Source: Rhodothalassium salexigens DSM 2132 (GTDB taxonomy: Bacteria; Pseudomonadota; Alphaproteobacteria; Sphingomonadales; Rhodothalassiaceae). Taken from it: 64,000 nt of DNA. The position numbers and the translations under genes are program-made. The number at the start of each line of letters is the position of its first letter. The first letter of the stretch is position 1. The notes under the pieces were generated by a model. That model made no database searches. It was not told the origin of the DNA and saw only the letters and a list, made by a program, of their open reading frames with translations. Location: the NCBI RefSeq assembly GCF_004341375.1, contig NZ_SLXO01000002.1:186001-250000 (forward strand), given 5' to 3'. Positions 55,980-64,000 of the stretch are shown piece after piece.

Positions 55980-56807
55980 TCAGCCCTGCGTGTAAGGTGG
56001 CTTGGTGTGCCCGGCGGGCGACAGGGTGAAGATCTCGCAGCCGTCTTGCGTCACCGCCAGCGAATGCTCGAACTGCATGGACAGCGAGCGATCGCGAGTG
56101 ACCGCGGTCCAGCCGTCGTCGAGCACCTTGGTGCCCGCCTTGCCGGCGTTAATCATCGGCTCGATGGTGAAGAACATGCCGGGCTTGAGTTCCGGCCCGG
56201 TGCCGGCGGCGCCATAGTGCAGCACGCTCGGCTCGTCATGGAACACCAGCCCGAGGCCGTGGCCGCAAAACTCGCGCACCACCGAAAACCGCTCGGCCTC
56301 GGCGTAGCGCTGGATGGCGTGGCCGATGTCGCCAAGCCGGGCGCCCGGCTTGACCACCGCGATGCCGCGCATCAGCGCCTCATAGGTCACGTCCGACAGC
56401 CGCTGCGCCTTGATGCTCGGCTTGCCGGCGAAGAACATGCGCGAGGTGTCGCCGTGCCAGCCGTCGAGGATCACGGTCACGTCGATGTTCAGCGTGTCGC
56501 CGTCCTTGAGCGCCTTGGGCCCGGGAATACCGTGGCACACCACATGGTTGATCGAGGTGCAGATGGACTTGGGAAAGCCGCGATAGTCGAGCGGCGCCGG
56601 CGTCGCCCCATGGTCGAGGATGAAGTCGTGCGCCAACTGGTCCAGCGCCTCGGTGGTGACGCCCGGCACCACATGCGGGGTCAGCATGTCCAGCGTCTCG
56701 GCGGCTAGGCGGCCGGCCTTGCGCATGCCCTCGAACCCGGCCTCGTCGTGGATCGGAATGCCATTGCTGCGCGGCAGGCGGGCGGTCGCTTTCCCCTGTT
56801 TCATCAT
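55980..56807 (-). CDS. map: Methionine aminopeptidase, type I
   Basis: The 275-residue pita-bread-fold enzyme removes the initiator methionine from nascent proteins. All five metal ligands are visible: Asp in IDVTVILDG, Asp in WHGDTSRM, His in GHGLGLVFH, Glu in FTIEPMI and Glu in QFEHSLAV. CTSINHVVCHGIPG is another family marker. It lies 34 bases after sfsA and is followed by radC. Confidence 0.97.
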   Translation of the reverse strand: MMKQGKATARLPRSNGIPIHDEAGFEGMRKAGRLAAETLDMLTPHVVPGVTTEALDQLAHDFILDHGATPAPLDYRGFPKSICTSINHVVCHGIPGPKALKDGDTLNIDVTVILDGWHGDTSRMFFAGKPSIKAQRLSDVTYEALMRGIAVVKPGARLGDIGHAIQRYAEAERFSVVREFCGHGLGLVFHDEPSVLHYGAAGTGPELKPGMFFTIEPMINAGKAGTKVLDDGWTAVTRDRSLSMQFEHSLAVTQDGCEIFTLSPAGHTKPPYTQG

Positions 56808-56841
56808 GGTCGGTCCAATACTCGCGTGTGAATTGACTAAT

Positions 56842-57561
56842 CTAGGCCACGTCCAGCCGGATGGGAAGGGGCCGATCGACGCCGATCGCCTGCGGGCTCA
56901 ACCGGCAGCGATAGGCCAGCATCTCGACCCCCTCGCCCGCCACCCGGCGCAAGGTCTCGCCATAGCCGGGGTCGATGGCGTCGGCGGGCGCGAATGCCTG
57001 GCAATCGCCGCGCTGGACCAGAAACACCATCACCGCCCGGTGGCCGGCCGCCGCCATGGCCGCCAGCTCTTCCAGATGCTTGCGCCCGCGTGCGGTCACC
57101 GCGTCGGGAAAGCGCGCCAGATCGCCATCGCGCAGGGTGACGTTCTTGACCTCCACATAGGCCGAGTGGGGCAGATTGGCCAGGCCGGGCTGTTCCAGCA
57201 ACAGGTCGATGCGGCTGGCCTGGCCGTATGCGACCTCGCGACGCAAGGTCGCATAGCCGGCCAGCTCGGGGATCTGGCCGGCCAGGATCGCCTCCTCCAC
57301 CAGCCGGTTGGGTCGGTTGGTGTTGATGCCGACCAGATGGCCGTCCACCTCGACCATCTCCCAGCGCCACGGCAGCTTGGCGGTTTTCGAGCGGTTGGGC
57401 GACAACCACACCTTGGCGCCCGGCGCGGCGCAGCCGAGCATCGAGCCCGAATTGGCACAATGGGCGGTGGCCGTGCTGCCGTCGGGCAGCTCCACATCGG
57501 CCAGAAAGCGCTTGTAACGGCGGATCAGCCGCGCTTGGGTCAGGGGCGTGTCGAAATCCAT
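56842..57561 (-). CDS. sfsA: SfsA family DNA/RNA nuclease-like protein
   Basis: The 239-residue protein has the SfsA family outline: RRYKRFLADVEL with an OB-like N-terminus, CANSGSMLGC, and the nuclease-like core SRIDLLLE with YVEVKNVTLRDG (a PD-ExK-type ExK). It was named for sugar fermentation stimulation in E. coli; its activity is still debated. The start at 57561 is chosen because the family N-terminus begins DTPLTQARLI. It is the first gene of the sfsA-map-radC run on the minus strand. Confidence 0.93.
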   Translation of the reverse strand: MDFDTPLTQARLIRRYKRFLADVELPDGSTATAHCANSGSMLGCAAPGAKVWLSPNRSKTAKLPWRWEMVEVDGHLVGINTNRPNRLVEEAILAGQIPELAGYATLRREVAYGQASRIDLLLEQPGLANLPHSAYVEVKNVTLRDGDLARFPDAVTARGRKHLEELAAMAAAGHRAVMVFLVQRGDCQAFAPADAIDPGYGETLRRVAGEGVEMLAYRCRLSPQAIGVDRPLPIRLDVA

Positions 57562-57873
57562 GAGCCTGCCTATGCGGCGACCGGGCCCGGCCGTCAAGGG
57601 CCAGGGATGGTCACGCCGGCGGCGCCGACCGGTCGCCAGCGCCAGATCGCCGGGTCCGACGATGAAACCCGCCGGTGGGGCTGAGGGGGCGGGCCAGCGC
57701 GCCGCGTGGGTGGCGGCGCCCGGCACCGGCCGACGCCATCACCGGGCCGGCCGCGGCATCGCCGCCCGCCAGCGGGCCTCGCCATCCCCGGACAGGCGGG
57801 CTAAGCTGTGCGCACCGGTTGGTTTGCGCGCCCCCGGTCTGCCGCTCAAGCCCGTTGCCCGAGGGGACCCGCC

Positions 57874-58650
57874 TTGTCCGACACGCCCGCCCGCCCCGAC
57901 GCCCCGGTCACCGCCGCGCTGATCGTCATCGGCGACGAGATCCTGTCGGGACGCACCCGCGATGCCAACCTGGCCACGCTCGCCACCTGGCTCGACGCGC
58001 GCGGCGTGCAACTGCGCGAGGCGCGGGTGATCCCCGACGTGCCCGACATCATCGCCGAAGCGGTCAACACCTGTCGGCGCGCCCACGACTATGTGTTCAC
58101 CACCGGCGGCATCGGCCCGACCCATGACGACGTGACCGCGGAAAGCGTGGCCCGAGCCTTGGGCCTGCCGCTGGACGTACACCCCGAAGCCTGGCGATTG
58201 CTGGAGGCCCAGTATGCCCCCGGCGAGTTCACGCCCGCCCGCCAGCGCATGGCGCGGGTGCCCAAGGGCGGCCGGCTGATCGCCAACCCGATCAGCGCCG
58301 CGCCAGGCTTCGCGGTCGGGAATGTCTATGTGCTTGCCGGCGTGCCGATGATCATGGAAGCCATGCTGGACAGCTTGGCGCACGAGATCGTCGGCGGCGC
58401 CCCGATGCGGTCGATCACGATCCGCCTCGACGAGTCCGAAAGCAAGGTCGCCGACCTGTTGGCCCGGGTTCAGGCCGACGCGCCGACGGTCAGCGTCGGC
58501 AGCTATCCCTTCTATGTTGCCGGCCATGTGGGCGTGCAGGTGGTGTTTCGCGCCACCGACAGCCAAGCGCTCGAACGCGCGGCCCGGGTGCTTGAGGATG
58601 CGGCAGCGCGCACCGGGCTGGTCTGTGATCGGGTCGATGCCCTGCCCTGA
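57874..58650 (+). CDS. CinA-like molybdopterin-binding domain protein
   Basis: The 258-residue protein has the MoCF/CinA fold: ALIVIGDEILSGRTRDANL at the start, FTTGGIGPTHDDVT in the middle, and AAPGFAVGNVYVLAGVPMIM later. It matches the N-terminal half of CinA/ComA; the C-terminal pyrazinamidase-like deamidase domain is absent, so it is the stand-alone form common in alphaproteobacteria. The substrate may be ADP-ribose or a pyridine nucleotide, as suggested for CinA. A TTG at 57874 with a strong GAGGGG is preferred over a GTG at 57808 that has no ribosome site. Confidence 0.85.
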   Translation: MSDTPARPDAPVTAALIVIGDEILSGRTRDANLATLATWLDARGVQLREARVIPDVPDIIAEAVNTCRRAHDYVFTTGGIGPTHDDVTAESVARALGLPLDVHPEAWRLLEAQYAPGEFTPARQRMARVPKGGRLIANPISAAPGFAVGNVYVLAGVPMIMEAMLDSLAHEIVGGAPMRSITIRLDESESKVADLLARVQADAPTVSVGSYPFYVAGHVGVQVVFRATDSQALERAARVLEDAAARTGLVCDRVDALP

Positions 58651-58733
58651 CCGCCAAAGCCCTTGACGCCACACCGACATTTGGGGGACAGCGATGAGGC
58701 GGCGGCGCCCTGCGCCGTGGTCCACTCCCGCAT

Positions 58734-58820
58734 GCCCGCTTGGCGGAATTGGTAGACGCACGGGACTTAAAATCCCGGGGCCGCAAGGCCGTGCCGGTTC
58801 GAGTCCGGCAGCGGGCACCA
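58734..58820 (+). tRNA. tRNA-Leu (anticodon UAA)
   Basis: The 87-base sequence starts GCCCGCT, pairs with AGCGGGC at the 3-prime end, and carries an encoded CCA. The anticodon arm reads CGGGA, loop CTTAAAA, TCCCG, giving anticodon UAA. A long variable arm (GGGCCGCAAGGCC type) and the T-arm GGTTCGAGTCC confirm a class II leucine tRNA. Confidence 0.97.
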
Positions 58821-59099
58821 TCTTGGCGATCCGGCGCCGGGGCGCCGCAGCCACGGCCCCGACGCCGGGTGATAGGGCGGCGAACGGGCCAGGGCACCAT
58901 TGCAGCGGTCAGCCCGGTGTGACGATACGCCGCCCGTCCGCATGGGCGGGAAAGACCGCAGCGATGCGCCGGCCGCGGTCGCGAGCGCGTCCTGACGGGG
59001 CGGCGGCCCACCGGCCACCCGCGGCCGCGCCACCGCTTGCACGACCGACCCACCGGCGCTCGAACGCCAAACGGCGCGTGCCCGGCCCCCGGGTCCGCG

Positions 59100-59462
59100 T
59101 CAGGTCCGGGATCCGTCGGGATCGCCGCCGTCGCCGCCGGACCCGGCGACCGCACCGCTGGCATCCCCGCCCCGGCCATCTCCGGCTGTGTCGGGCCCGC
59201 GGGCGGACGAAGGCGTGCGCAGGATCGGCGGCGGGCTCACGTCACTCAACTCATCGAGTGATGTCACCACCCAGCCATAGCGTCGAGACAACAGGTACAA
59301 ACAGGAAAGAACGGTCCGAGCCTCGATTGTCGCCCGCCCCCGTTCCATTTCGGAAACCCAATTGCGCGATACGCCGAGGGCGAAGCCAAACGCCTCCTGG
59401 CTCATACTCAGCAACACCCTGGCGCGGCGCAGATCCCGGTAAGTCCACTCGTGCGATAACAT
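59100..59462 (-). CDS. XRE-family transcriptional regulator
   Basis: The 120-residue protein has an N-terminal helix-turn-helix: LRRARVLLSMSQEAFGFALG followed by VSRNWVSEMERGR. This is the Cro/C1-type pattern. The last 45 residues are Gly/Asp/Pro-rich and probably disordered. It is transcribed divergently from flgK. Two inverted repeats in the shared 437-base region may be its operators. Which genes it regulates is unknown; flgK or its own gene are the obvious candidates. Confidence 0.8.
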   Translation of the reverse strand: MLSHEWTYRDLRRARVLLSMSQEAFGFALGVSRNWVSEMERGRATIEARTVLSCLYLLSRRYGWVVTSLDELSDVSPPPILRTPSSARGPDTAGDGRGGDASGAVAGSGGDGGDPDGSRT

Positions 59463-59481
59463 CCAATTGCCATTAACCTGC

Positions 59482-59526
59482 GACCTTCATGGTCGTCGAC
59501 CGAGTGCTTGTATCGAGAATGCAAGA
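59482..59526. promoter_or_regulatory. Clustered inverted repeats, candidate XRE operators
   Basis: CGACC-TTCAT-GGTCG occupies 59482-59496, and GGTCG-T-CGACC continues to 59502. CTTGTATCGAGAATGCAAG at 59508-59526 is a further imperfect palindrome. They lie 20-65 bases upstream of the XRE gene on its own side of the divergent region, where autoregulation would occur. Confidence 0.5.
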
Positions 59527-59678
59527 CATGGTCTTCACAGTCAGTTGCCATCCCCGTAAAACCCGGCAAACTTTCTAAACGACCAACAATGCTTTGAATG
59601 CAGCCTGCGAGCCGGACAGCCCGGCAACCGCCATTAAAGGTTGCAGTTTCCTGCTATAACACCGCCCCCAAATATGCT

Positions 59679-59694
59679 TGGCACGTCGCTTGCT
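59679..59694 (+). promoter_or_regulatory. Perfect sigma-54 promoter for flgK
   Basis: TGGCACGTCGCTTGCT matches the -24/-12 consensus TGGCACG-N4-TTGCW at every defined position. It lies about 205 bases upstream of flgK, leaving a leader of about 190 bases. Hook and hook-junction genes of alphaproteobacteria are commonly driven by RpoN with a FlbD-type activator. Confidence 0.88.
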
Positions 59695-59899
59695 TCGGTC
59701 GCACCGGCAACAACAGGCGCGAGACCATGACGCAAGCGATCAGCCACTTCCGATCCCTGCATTTCCGCCCCGCCGGCGTTTTCGCCGCGGGCGGCCGCGC
59801 CGCAAGCTTTGCCGGGCCGGGTCTTCAGACCGCGGCCGATCGTGAAAGTTTTGCCCACCGCGCGACACCATCGAGCGCGCGGCACAGGAGGGATGGACA

Positions 59900-62092
59900 A
59901 TGGCGCTTCTAGGGGCTCTGCAGAATTCGCTTTCGGGCATCACCGCCAATCAAGAAGCCCTGCGGATCACATCGAACAACATCGCCAACGTCAACAACCC
60001 CACCTTCGCGCGCAGCGAGGTTCAGCAATCGACGCGCGTGTTGGGCGGTCAAGGCGCCGGCGTGTTCACCGAGACCGCCGAACGGGTCATCGACCGCTTC
60101 CTCGAACGCGCGGTTTTGGAGAGTGAATCCGATCTGGAAAGCGCTTCCGTCCAGCGCCAGATCCTGGACCAGTTCCAATCCTTGCTGGGCGACCCGGACA
60201 GCGACAGCACCGCCACCGCCCGCCTCGACAAGGTGTTCGGCGCCCTGTCGACGCTGGCCCAGAACCCCACCGACAGCTTCGCCCGGCGCGATGTGGTCGA
60301 CAAACTCAACGGCTTTCTGGGCGAGGTGACCCGGGTCGCCGAGGACATCCAGGGGCTGCGCCAGACCATCCAGGATCGGCTTGGCGACCGGGTCGACGAG
60401 GCCAACCGCCTGCTGCGCGAATTGAGCGACCTGAACCCGCGTCTGGTGGCGCAGAACGCCCAGGGGGCCTCGGCCACCGGTTTGCAGAACCGGGCGGCGG
60501 AACTGACCTCGCAACTGTCCCAACTGATCGACATCAAGGTCGAGACCAACCCCAATAACAGCCTGAGCATCCGCACCGCGTCGGGTGCGCAACTGGTCGG
60601 CGACACCTATGCGCAACTGTCCATCGACCGCACCGGCTCGGTGTCGTCGGGCACGCTGTTCCCGCGCATCCAGATCGAGCGCTTCGACAACCAGACCAAT
60701 GCCAGCCTCGGCGCGCCGCAGGACTTCCAGGCCAATATCCGCAGCGGCGAGATCGCCGGCCTGATCGACCTGCGCGACGATATCCTGCCCCAGGTCAGCC
60801 GCGAGTTGGGCGAGTTCGCGAGCCAGGTGCGCACCGAGTTCAACCGCGTCCACAACGAGTTCACCGCCGTGCCGCCGCCCGCCACCCTGTCCGGCCGGCC
60901 GACCGGGCTGGCTGCGGGTAACGACGCCAACTTCACCGGCCAGGTGACCCTCGCCGTGGTCGACCGGACCACCAACCGCCTGGTCGACGAGGTGCTGGTG
61001 GACTTCGACGCCGGCACCGCCACCTCGCTCAGCAGCGGCGCGCCGGGGACCAACTTCGGCGGCGGCACGCTCGGCGACGCGATCAACGCAATCAACACAG
61101 AGTTCGCCAGCGGCCCGAGCGGCGCCAGCGTCAGCCTGACCAACGGCACGCTCAGCATCGACAGCGGCACCCCCAACCAGGGGCTGTCGATCTCCCAGGA
61201 CCCGAGCAATCCCAGCCAGCGCGCAGGCCAAGGCTTCTCGGCCTTCTTCGGGCTCAACGATCTGGTCACCTCCGACGCCAGCGGCAATTTCGAGAACGGC
61301 GTCTCGGCCACCGACAGCCTCAATGACACCACGCCCGGCGGCGGCGACATCACCTTGCGCCTGGTCGACGGCAACGGCCGGGTGGTCACCACGGCGACCA
61401 TCAACACCAACACCGCCGGCGGCACCTATGGCGACGTGTTCACCAGCGGCACCAGCGGCTTCAACCAGAGCGGCCAGCTCGGCGCGTTCGGCAACTTCTT
61501 GATCACCGGCACCGGCCAGGTGGTGTTCAACCCCGGACCCGGCTTCGACGATCTGGAAGTGCAGGTGGTCAACGACACCACCAACATGGCCGGCAGCGGC
61601 CTGACCGTCACCCAGTTCGGCGGCATCGGCGACGCCGCCCTTGAAGAAGCCGCGCTCGGGCTTGAAGTCTCGCCGCGGGTCGCCAACGACCTGAGCGCCA
61701 TGGCGACCGCCGAGTACACCCGCGGCCAGGCGGTCGGCGACCTGGTGCTCGGCGGCGGCGACCAGCGCGGCGCCCGGGCGCTCGAAGAAATCGCCACCAC
61801 CCAGATCGGCTTCGACGCCGCCGGCGGCCAGCCGATCCGCACCACCACGCTCGGCAACTACATGTCCAACGTGCTGGCCGGCGCCGGCGCCCTGGCGGCC
61901 CAAGCGCAAAACCGCGAGATCGACGCCCAGGCCCTGTTGACCGAGTTGAGCCAACGCCGCGGCGATGTCTCGGGCGTCAACATGGAAGAAGAACTGGCCA
62001 ACCTGGTGGTGTTCCAGAATTCGTTCAATGCCTCGGCGCGGGTCTTGCAGTCGGTCCAGGACGCTTTCGACCAACTGCTGGCCGTGGTCTGA
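59900..62092 (+). CDS. flgK: Flagellar hook-associated protein FlgK
   Basis: The 730-residue protein is the hook-filament junction protein. The conserved N-terminus LLGALQNSLSGITANQEALR continues with the rod-like signature, and the C-terminal VVFQNSFNASARVLQSVQDA closes the coiled core. The central half, about 300-620, is a Gly/Thr/Asn-rich insert (for example GGGTLGDAINAIN, TNTAGGTYGDVFTSG) typical of outer domains. It is long compared with about 550 residues in enterobacteria. A perfect AGGAGG lies before the ATG. Confidence 0.96.
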   Translation: MALLGALQNSLSGITANQEALRITSNNIANVNNPTFARSEVQQSTRVLGGQGAGVFTETAERVIDRFLERAVLESESDLESASVQRQILDQFQSLLGDPDSDSTATARLDKVFGALSTLAQNPTDSFARRDVVDKLNGFLGEVTRVAEDIQGLRQTIQDRLGDRVDEANRLLRELSDLNPRLVAQNAQGASATGLQNRAAELTSQLSQLIDIKVETNPNNSLSIRTASGAQLVGDTYAQLSIDRTGSVSSGTLFPRIQIERFDNQTNASLGAPQDFQANIRSGEIAGLIDLRDDILPQVSRELGEFASQVRTEFNRVHNEFTAVPPPATLSGRPTGLAAGNDANFTGQVTLAVVDRTTNRLVDEVLVDFDAGTATSLSSGAPGTNFGGGTLGDAINAINTEFASGPSGASVSLTNGTLSIDSGTPNQGLSISQDPSNPSQRAGQGFSAFFGLNDLVTSDASGNFENGVSATDSLNDTTPGGGDITLRLVDGNGRVVTTATINTNTAGGTYGDVFTSGTSGFNQSGQLGAFGNFLITGTGQVVFNPGPGFDDLEVQVVNDTTNMAGSGLTVTQFGGIGDAALEEAALGLEVSPRVANDLSAMATAEYTRGQAVGDLVLGGGDQRGARALEEIATTQIGFDAAGGQPIRTTTLGNYMSNVLAGAGALAAQAQNREIDAQALLTELSQRRGDVSGVNMEEELANLVVFQNSFNASARVLQSVQDAFDQLLAVV

Positions 62093-62112
62093 CGCCTTAG
62101 GAGGGTTTCCCC

Positions 62113-63012
62113 ATGCGTATCACCAACGATTCCGACCTGCTGGTCCAACTGGCGCTGGCCAACCGCGACCGCGCCACGGAAAGCCAGTTGCAAGTGGGCT
62201 CGGGCAAGAAGGCGCAGGACTTCAAGGGCCTGGCCGAAGACACCCAGACCGCGCTGTCGACGCGCAGCCTGTTGAGCCGCAACGAATCGTTGCAAGGCGC
62301 CGTGTCGCGCGCGCGGGTCGACCTGAAGGCCACCGACACCCGGCTCAACACCGTCTACGAGATCGCTCAGGACCTGGTGAAGACGCTCAAGAACGCCGTC
62401 GGCCAGGAGCGCGGCGACGGCTTGGAGGAAACCCTCGACAAGAGCTTCGAGCAGATCGTCGGCATCCTTAACGGCCGCCAGAACGACCTCTATATCTTCG
62501 GCGGCACGCGCACCGACACCCCGCCGGTCAATGTCGCCACGCGGGCCGACCTGCAAGCCACCACCACGGCCAACGCGTTCGACAATTTCGGCCCCAGCCG
62601 CGAGGCCCGCGTGGCCGACAATCTGACCGTCGAACTGGGCGTGCAAGCCGACGATGTAGCGCGCAACCTGTTCCAGGTGATCGAAAACATCACCAATGCC
62701 GGCCCGTTCCCCGACGACAAGCTGTCGGCGGCCCAGATCGCCACCCTGACCACCGAGGTCGGCAATCTGGAAACCGCCACCCGCGATGTCGCCAACGCGC
62801 AAACCGACAATGGACTCAACCTCAACCGGCTGAACGTGGCGAGCGATCAGTTGGAACAGGAGGCCATCGCGCTCGAACGCTTCAAGACCGAGGTCGAAGA
62901 CGTCGACCCCGCCGAAGCCATCAACCGCCTGATGAATGACAAATTCGCGCTCGAAGCTTCCTATCGCTCGATCAGCCTGTTGCAACAGACAACTCTGTTG
63001 AACTTCATCTGA
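62113..63012 (+). CDS. flgL: Flagellar hook-associated protein FlgL
   Basis: The 299-residue flagellin-like protein is the second hook-filament junction component. It begins MRITNDSDLLVQLALANRDR and has the flagellin-type N-terminal helices with SRNESLQGAVSRARVDLKAT. The C-terminal helix ends FALEASYRSISLLQQTTLLNF. The middle is shorter than in flagellin. It follows flgK by 20 bases with AGGAGG, so flgKL form one operon. Confidence 0.95.
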   Translation: MRITNDSDLLVQLALANRDRATESQLQVGSGKKAQDFKGLAEDTQTALSTRSLLSRNESLQGAVSRARVDLKATDTRLNTVYEIAQDLVKTLKNAVGQERGDGLEETLDKSFEQIVGILNGRQNDLYIFGGTRTDTPPVNVATRADLQATTTANAFDNFGPSREARVADNLTVELGVQADDVARNLFQVIENITNAGPFPDDKLSAAQIATLTTEVGNLETATRDVANAQTDNGLNLNRLNVASDQLEQEAIALERFKTEVEDVDPAEAINRLMNDKFALEASYRSISLLQQTTLLNFI

Positions 63013-63038
63013 TGGGCCGGCCCGCGCACAACAGAAAA

Positions 63039-63067
63039 TTGACCATTTTTAGTTTATAGCGTAATGA
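63039..63067 (+). promoter_or_regulatory. Sigma-70-type promoter for the epimerase gene
   Basis: TTGACC, exactly 17 bases and TAATGA follow the flgL stop. The spacer is AT-rich. The -10 box ends 32 bases before the ATG at 63100, so the epimerase gene can be expressed separately from the sigma-54 flgKL operon. Confidence 0.62.
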
Positions 63068-63099
63068 TCGCCTGGGGAGATCAACCTTGAGGCGGTGGC

Positions 63100-64000
63100 A
63101 TGGCCCGACCGAGGCAACCCAGGCATGTTGCGTTGGTGGTCGGCACGCGCCCCGAGGCGATCAAGCTGGCGCCCGTCTGCCTGGCGCTCCGGCGGACCCG
63201 GCGGGTGGTGCCGATCATCGTGTGCACCGGCCAGCAGGCCGACCTGGCGCCGCGCACGCTGGCGGAGTTCGGGCTCCTGCCGACGCTGTCGCTGGCGCCC
63301 GACCTCCTCCACAGCCCGACCTTCGCGCGCACAAGCCGACTGGCGGGACGCCTGGCCACCGCGCTGCGCCGGCCGGCCGGTAAGCCCCTCGACCTGATTC
63401 TGGTGCAAGGCGACACATTGTCGGCGGTGGCCGGCGCCATGGCCGGACGCTGGCTTGAGGTGCCCGTGGGCCATGTGGAGGCCGGGCTGCGCAGCGGCGA
63501 CCCGTCCGACCCCTGGCCCGAAGAACAGAACCGCCGCGCCATCGCCAAGCTGGCCGTGCTGCACTTCGCACCCACCGTGCAGGCGTGGCGCAATCTGGTC
63601 GCCGAAGGCATACCTCAGGACCGCATCACGCTGACCGGCAACACCGGCATCGATGCGGTGCGTCTGGCGCGCAGTTGGACCCCCATGCTGGACACCGCCA
63701 CCGCCGGCCTGCTGAGCGGTCCGGCGCCGGTGCTCGCCACCGCGCACCGCCGCAACGGCTTCGGCCGCTTCCAGGGCGCCCTGGCCGAGGCGCTCAACCG
63801 CCTGGCCGGCCTGGGCGACACGGTGGTGTTCGTCACCCACACCAATCCGCGCGCCACCGACCCGGTGGCCGCCCGCCTGGCGCCCGCGGTGCAGATTCTG
63901 CCGCCCGCCGGCTTCGGCGCGTTTCAACGCCTGCTCGCCCACGCCGCCGCGGTGATCACGGACTCGGGCGGCCTGCAGGAAGAGGCGACGGTGCTGAGCC
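63100..64000 (+). CDS. wecB: UDP-N-acetylglucosamine 2-epimerase (non-hydrolysing), C-terminus beyond window
   Basis: The visible 300 residues belong to the GT-B-fold UDP-GlcNAc 2-epimerase family, which makes UDP-ManNAc for surface glycans. Motifs in order are VVGTRPEAIKLAPV, VQGDTLSAVAGAM, HVEAGLRSGDPSDPWPEEQN, TGNTGID, ATAHRR, and DSGGLQEEA at the window edge. All catalytic acidic residues and the diagnostic histidine are in place. GAGG precedes the ATG. The stop codon is outside the window. Its place after flgKL, with its own promoter, suggests flagellin or surface glycosylation nearby. Confidence 0.88.
   Translation, partial: MARPRQPRHVALVVGTRPEAIKLAPVCLALRRTRRVVPIIVCTGQQADLAPRTLAEFGLLPTLSLAPDLLHSPTFARTSRLAGRLATALRRPAGKPLDLILVQGDTLSAVAGAMAGRWLEVPVGHVEAGLRSGDPSDPWPEEQNRRAIAKLAVLHFAPTVQAWRNLVAEGIPQDRITLTGNTGIDAVRLARSWTPMLDTATAGLLSGPAPVLATAHRRNGFGRFQGALAEALNRLAGLGDTVVFVTHTNPRATDPVAARLAPAVQILPPAGFGAFQRLLAHAAAVITDSGGLQEEATVLS

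Larger units (their letters stand above)
59463..59899. other. Regulatory region between the XRE gene and flgK
   Basis: This 437-base gap is the most AT-rich in the window. It holds the operator-like repeats at 59482-59526 and a perfect sigma-54 site at 59679-59694. CCCGGCAA occurs twice, at 59559 and 59621, roughly 120 and 58 bases before the sigma-54 site, where enhancer sites for a FlbD-like activator would be expected. No gene is supported; an open frame from about 59598 to 59912 runs into flgK and has no ribosome site. Confidence 0.7.

Noticed and set aside
58832-58847. Terminator of tRNA-Leu at CGGCGCC-GG-GGCGCCG
   Set aside because: The loop is two bases and no T-tract follows, so it was not annotated.
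59598-59912. Possible small gene between the sigma-54 site and flgK
   Set aside because: The frame begins upstream of the promoter, runs into flgK out of frame and lacks a ribosome site; the region is better read as a leader.
59909-62074. A 721-codon minus-strand open frame
   Set aside because: It is the shadow of flgK and has no start context or motif.

Overview
This window comes from a GC-rich alphaproteobacterium. The evidence is the gene content and order: a MipZ-type division ATPase, an uninterrupted ruvB-ybgC-tolQRAB-pal-cpoB-tilS-ftsH-folP-glmM-thiD run, a two-gene sdhE-mfd pair and a C. crescentus-like flagellar hook-junction locus preceded by a perfect sigma-54 site. No rRNA, CRISPR array, transposase, integrase or phage gene was found. 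One tRNA-Leu(UAA) is present. The strong GC bias produces very long antisense open frames that are not genes. I cannot name the genus.

Layout. 1-3.3 kb (minus strand): the start of a truncated adenosine-deaminase-like lipoprotein, then a tightly coupled sulfotransferase / family-2 glycosyltransferase / nucleotidyltransferase cassette. 3.4-11 kb (minus): DUF885 peptidase, periplasmic cyclophilin and coaD as one overlapping operon, then pgi, clpA and clpS. 11.3-15.3 kb (minus): a phasin with a long histone-like tail, a membrane J-domain protein, a VWA protein and mipZ. 15.4-19.4 kb (plus): Bax-like glucosaminidase, panC, glmS. 19.5-33.7 kb (minus): thiD, glmM, folP, ftsH, tilS, the complete Tol-Pal envelope system and ruvB. 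34-43 kb: a DUF2141 lipoprotein, an LptF/G permease overlapping a Wzx-like flippase, a histidine-box hydroxylase with an acyltransferase-like GNAT protein, a DUF502 membrane protein and recG. 43.3-49.4 kb: an AsmA-like protein, a 48-residue basic protein, sdhE, mfd, azoR. 49.5-51.4 kb: three small, low-complexity genes, one of which is an isolated flagellar rod C-terminal module. 51.6-57.6 kb (minus): purB, a chemoreceptor, radC, map, sfsA. 57.9-64 kb: a CinA-like protein, tRNA-Leu, an XRE regulator, flgK, flgL and a truncated UDP-GlcNAc 2-epimerase.

Functionally the window is mostly housekeeping with an envelope theme: amino-sugar supply (pgi, glmS, glmM), outer-membrane constriction (Tol-Pal-CpoB), lipopolysaccharide transport (LptF/G), septum placement (MipZ) and proteolysis (ClpAS, FtsH). 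The less ordinary parts are the sulfotransferase cassette, the phasin with its palindromic upstream site, the flippase/hydroxylase/GNAT stretch, the small flagellar-like cluster at 49.6-51.4 kb, and the regulatory sites before ftsH, flgK and the XRE gene. I found no clear candidate for a wholly new defence or mobile system.
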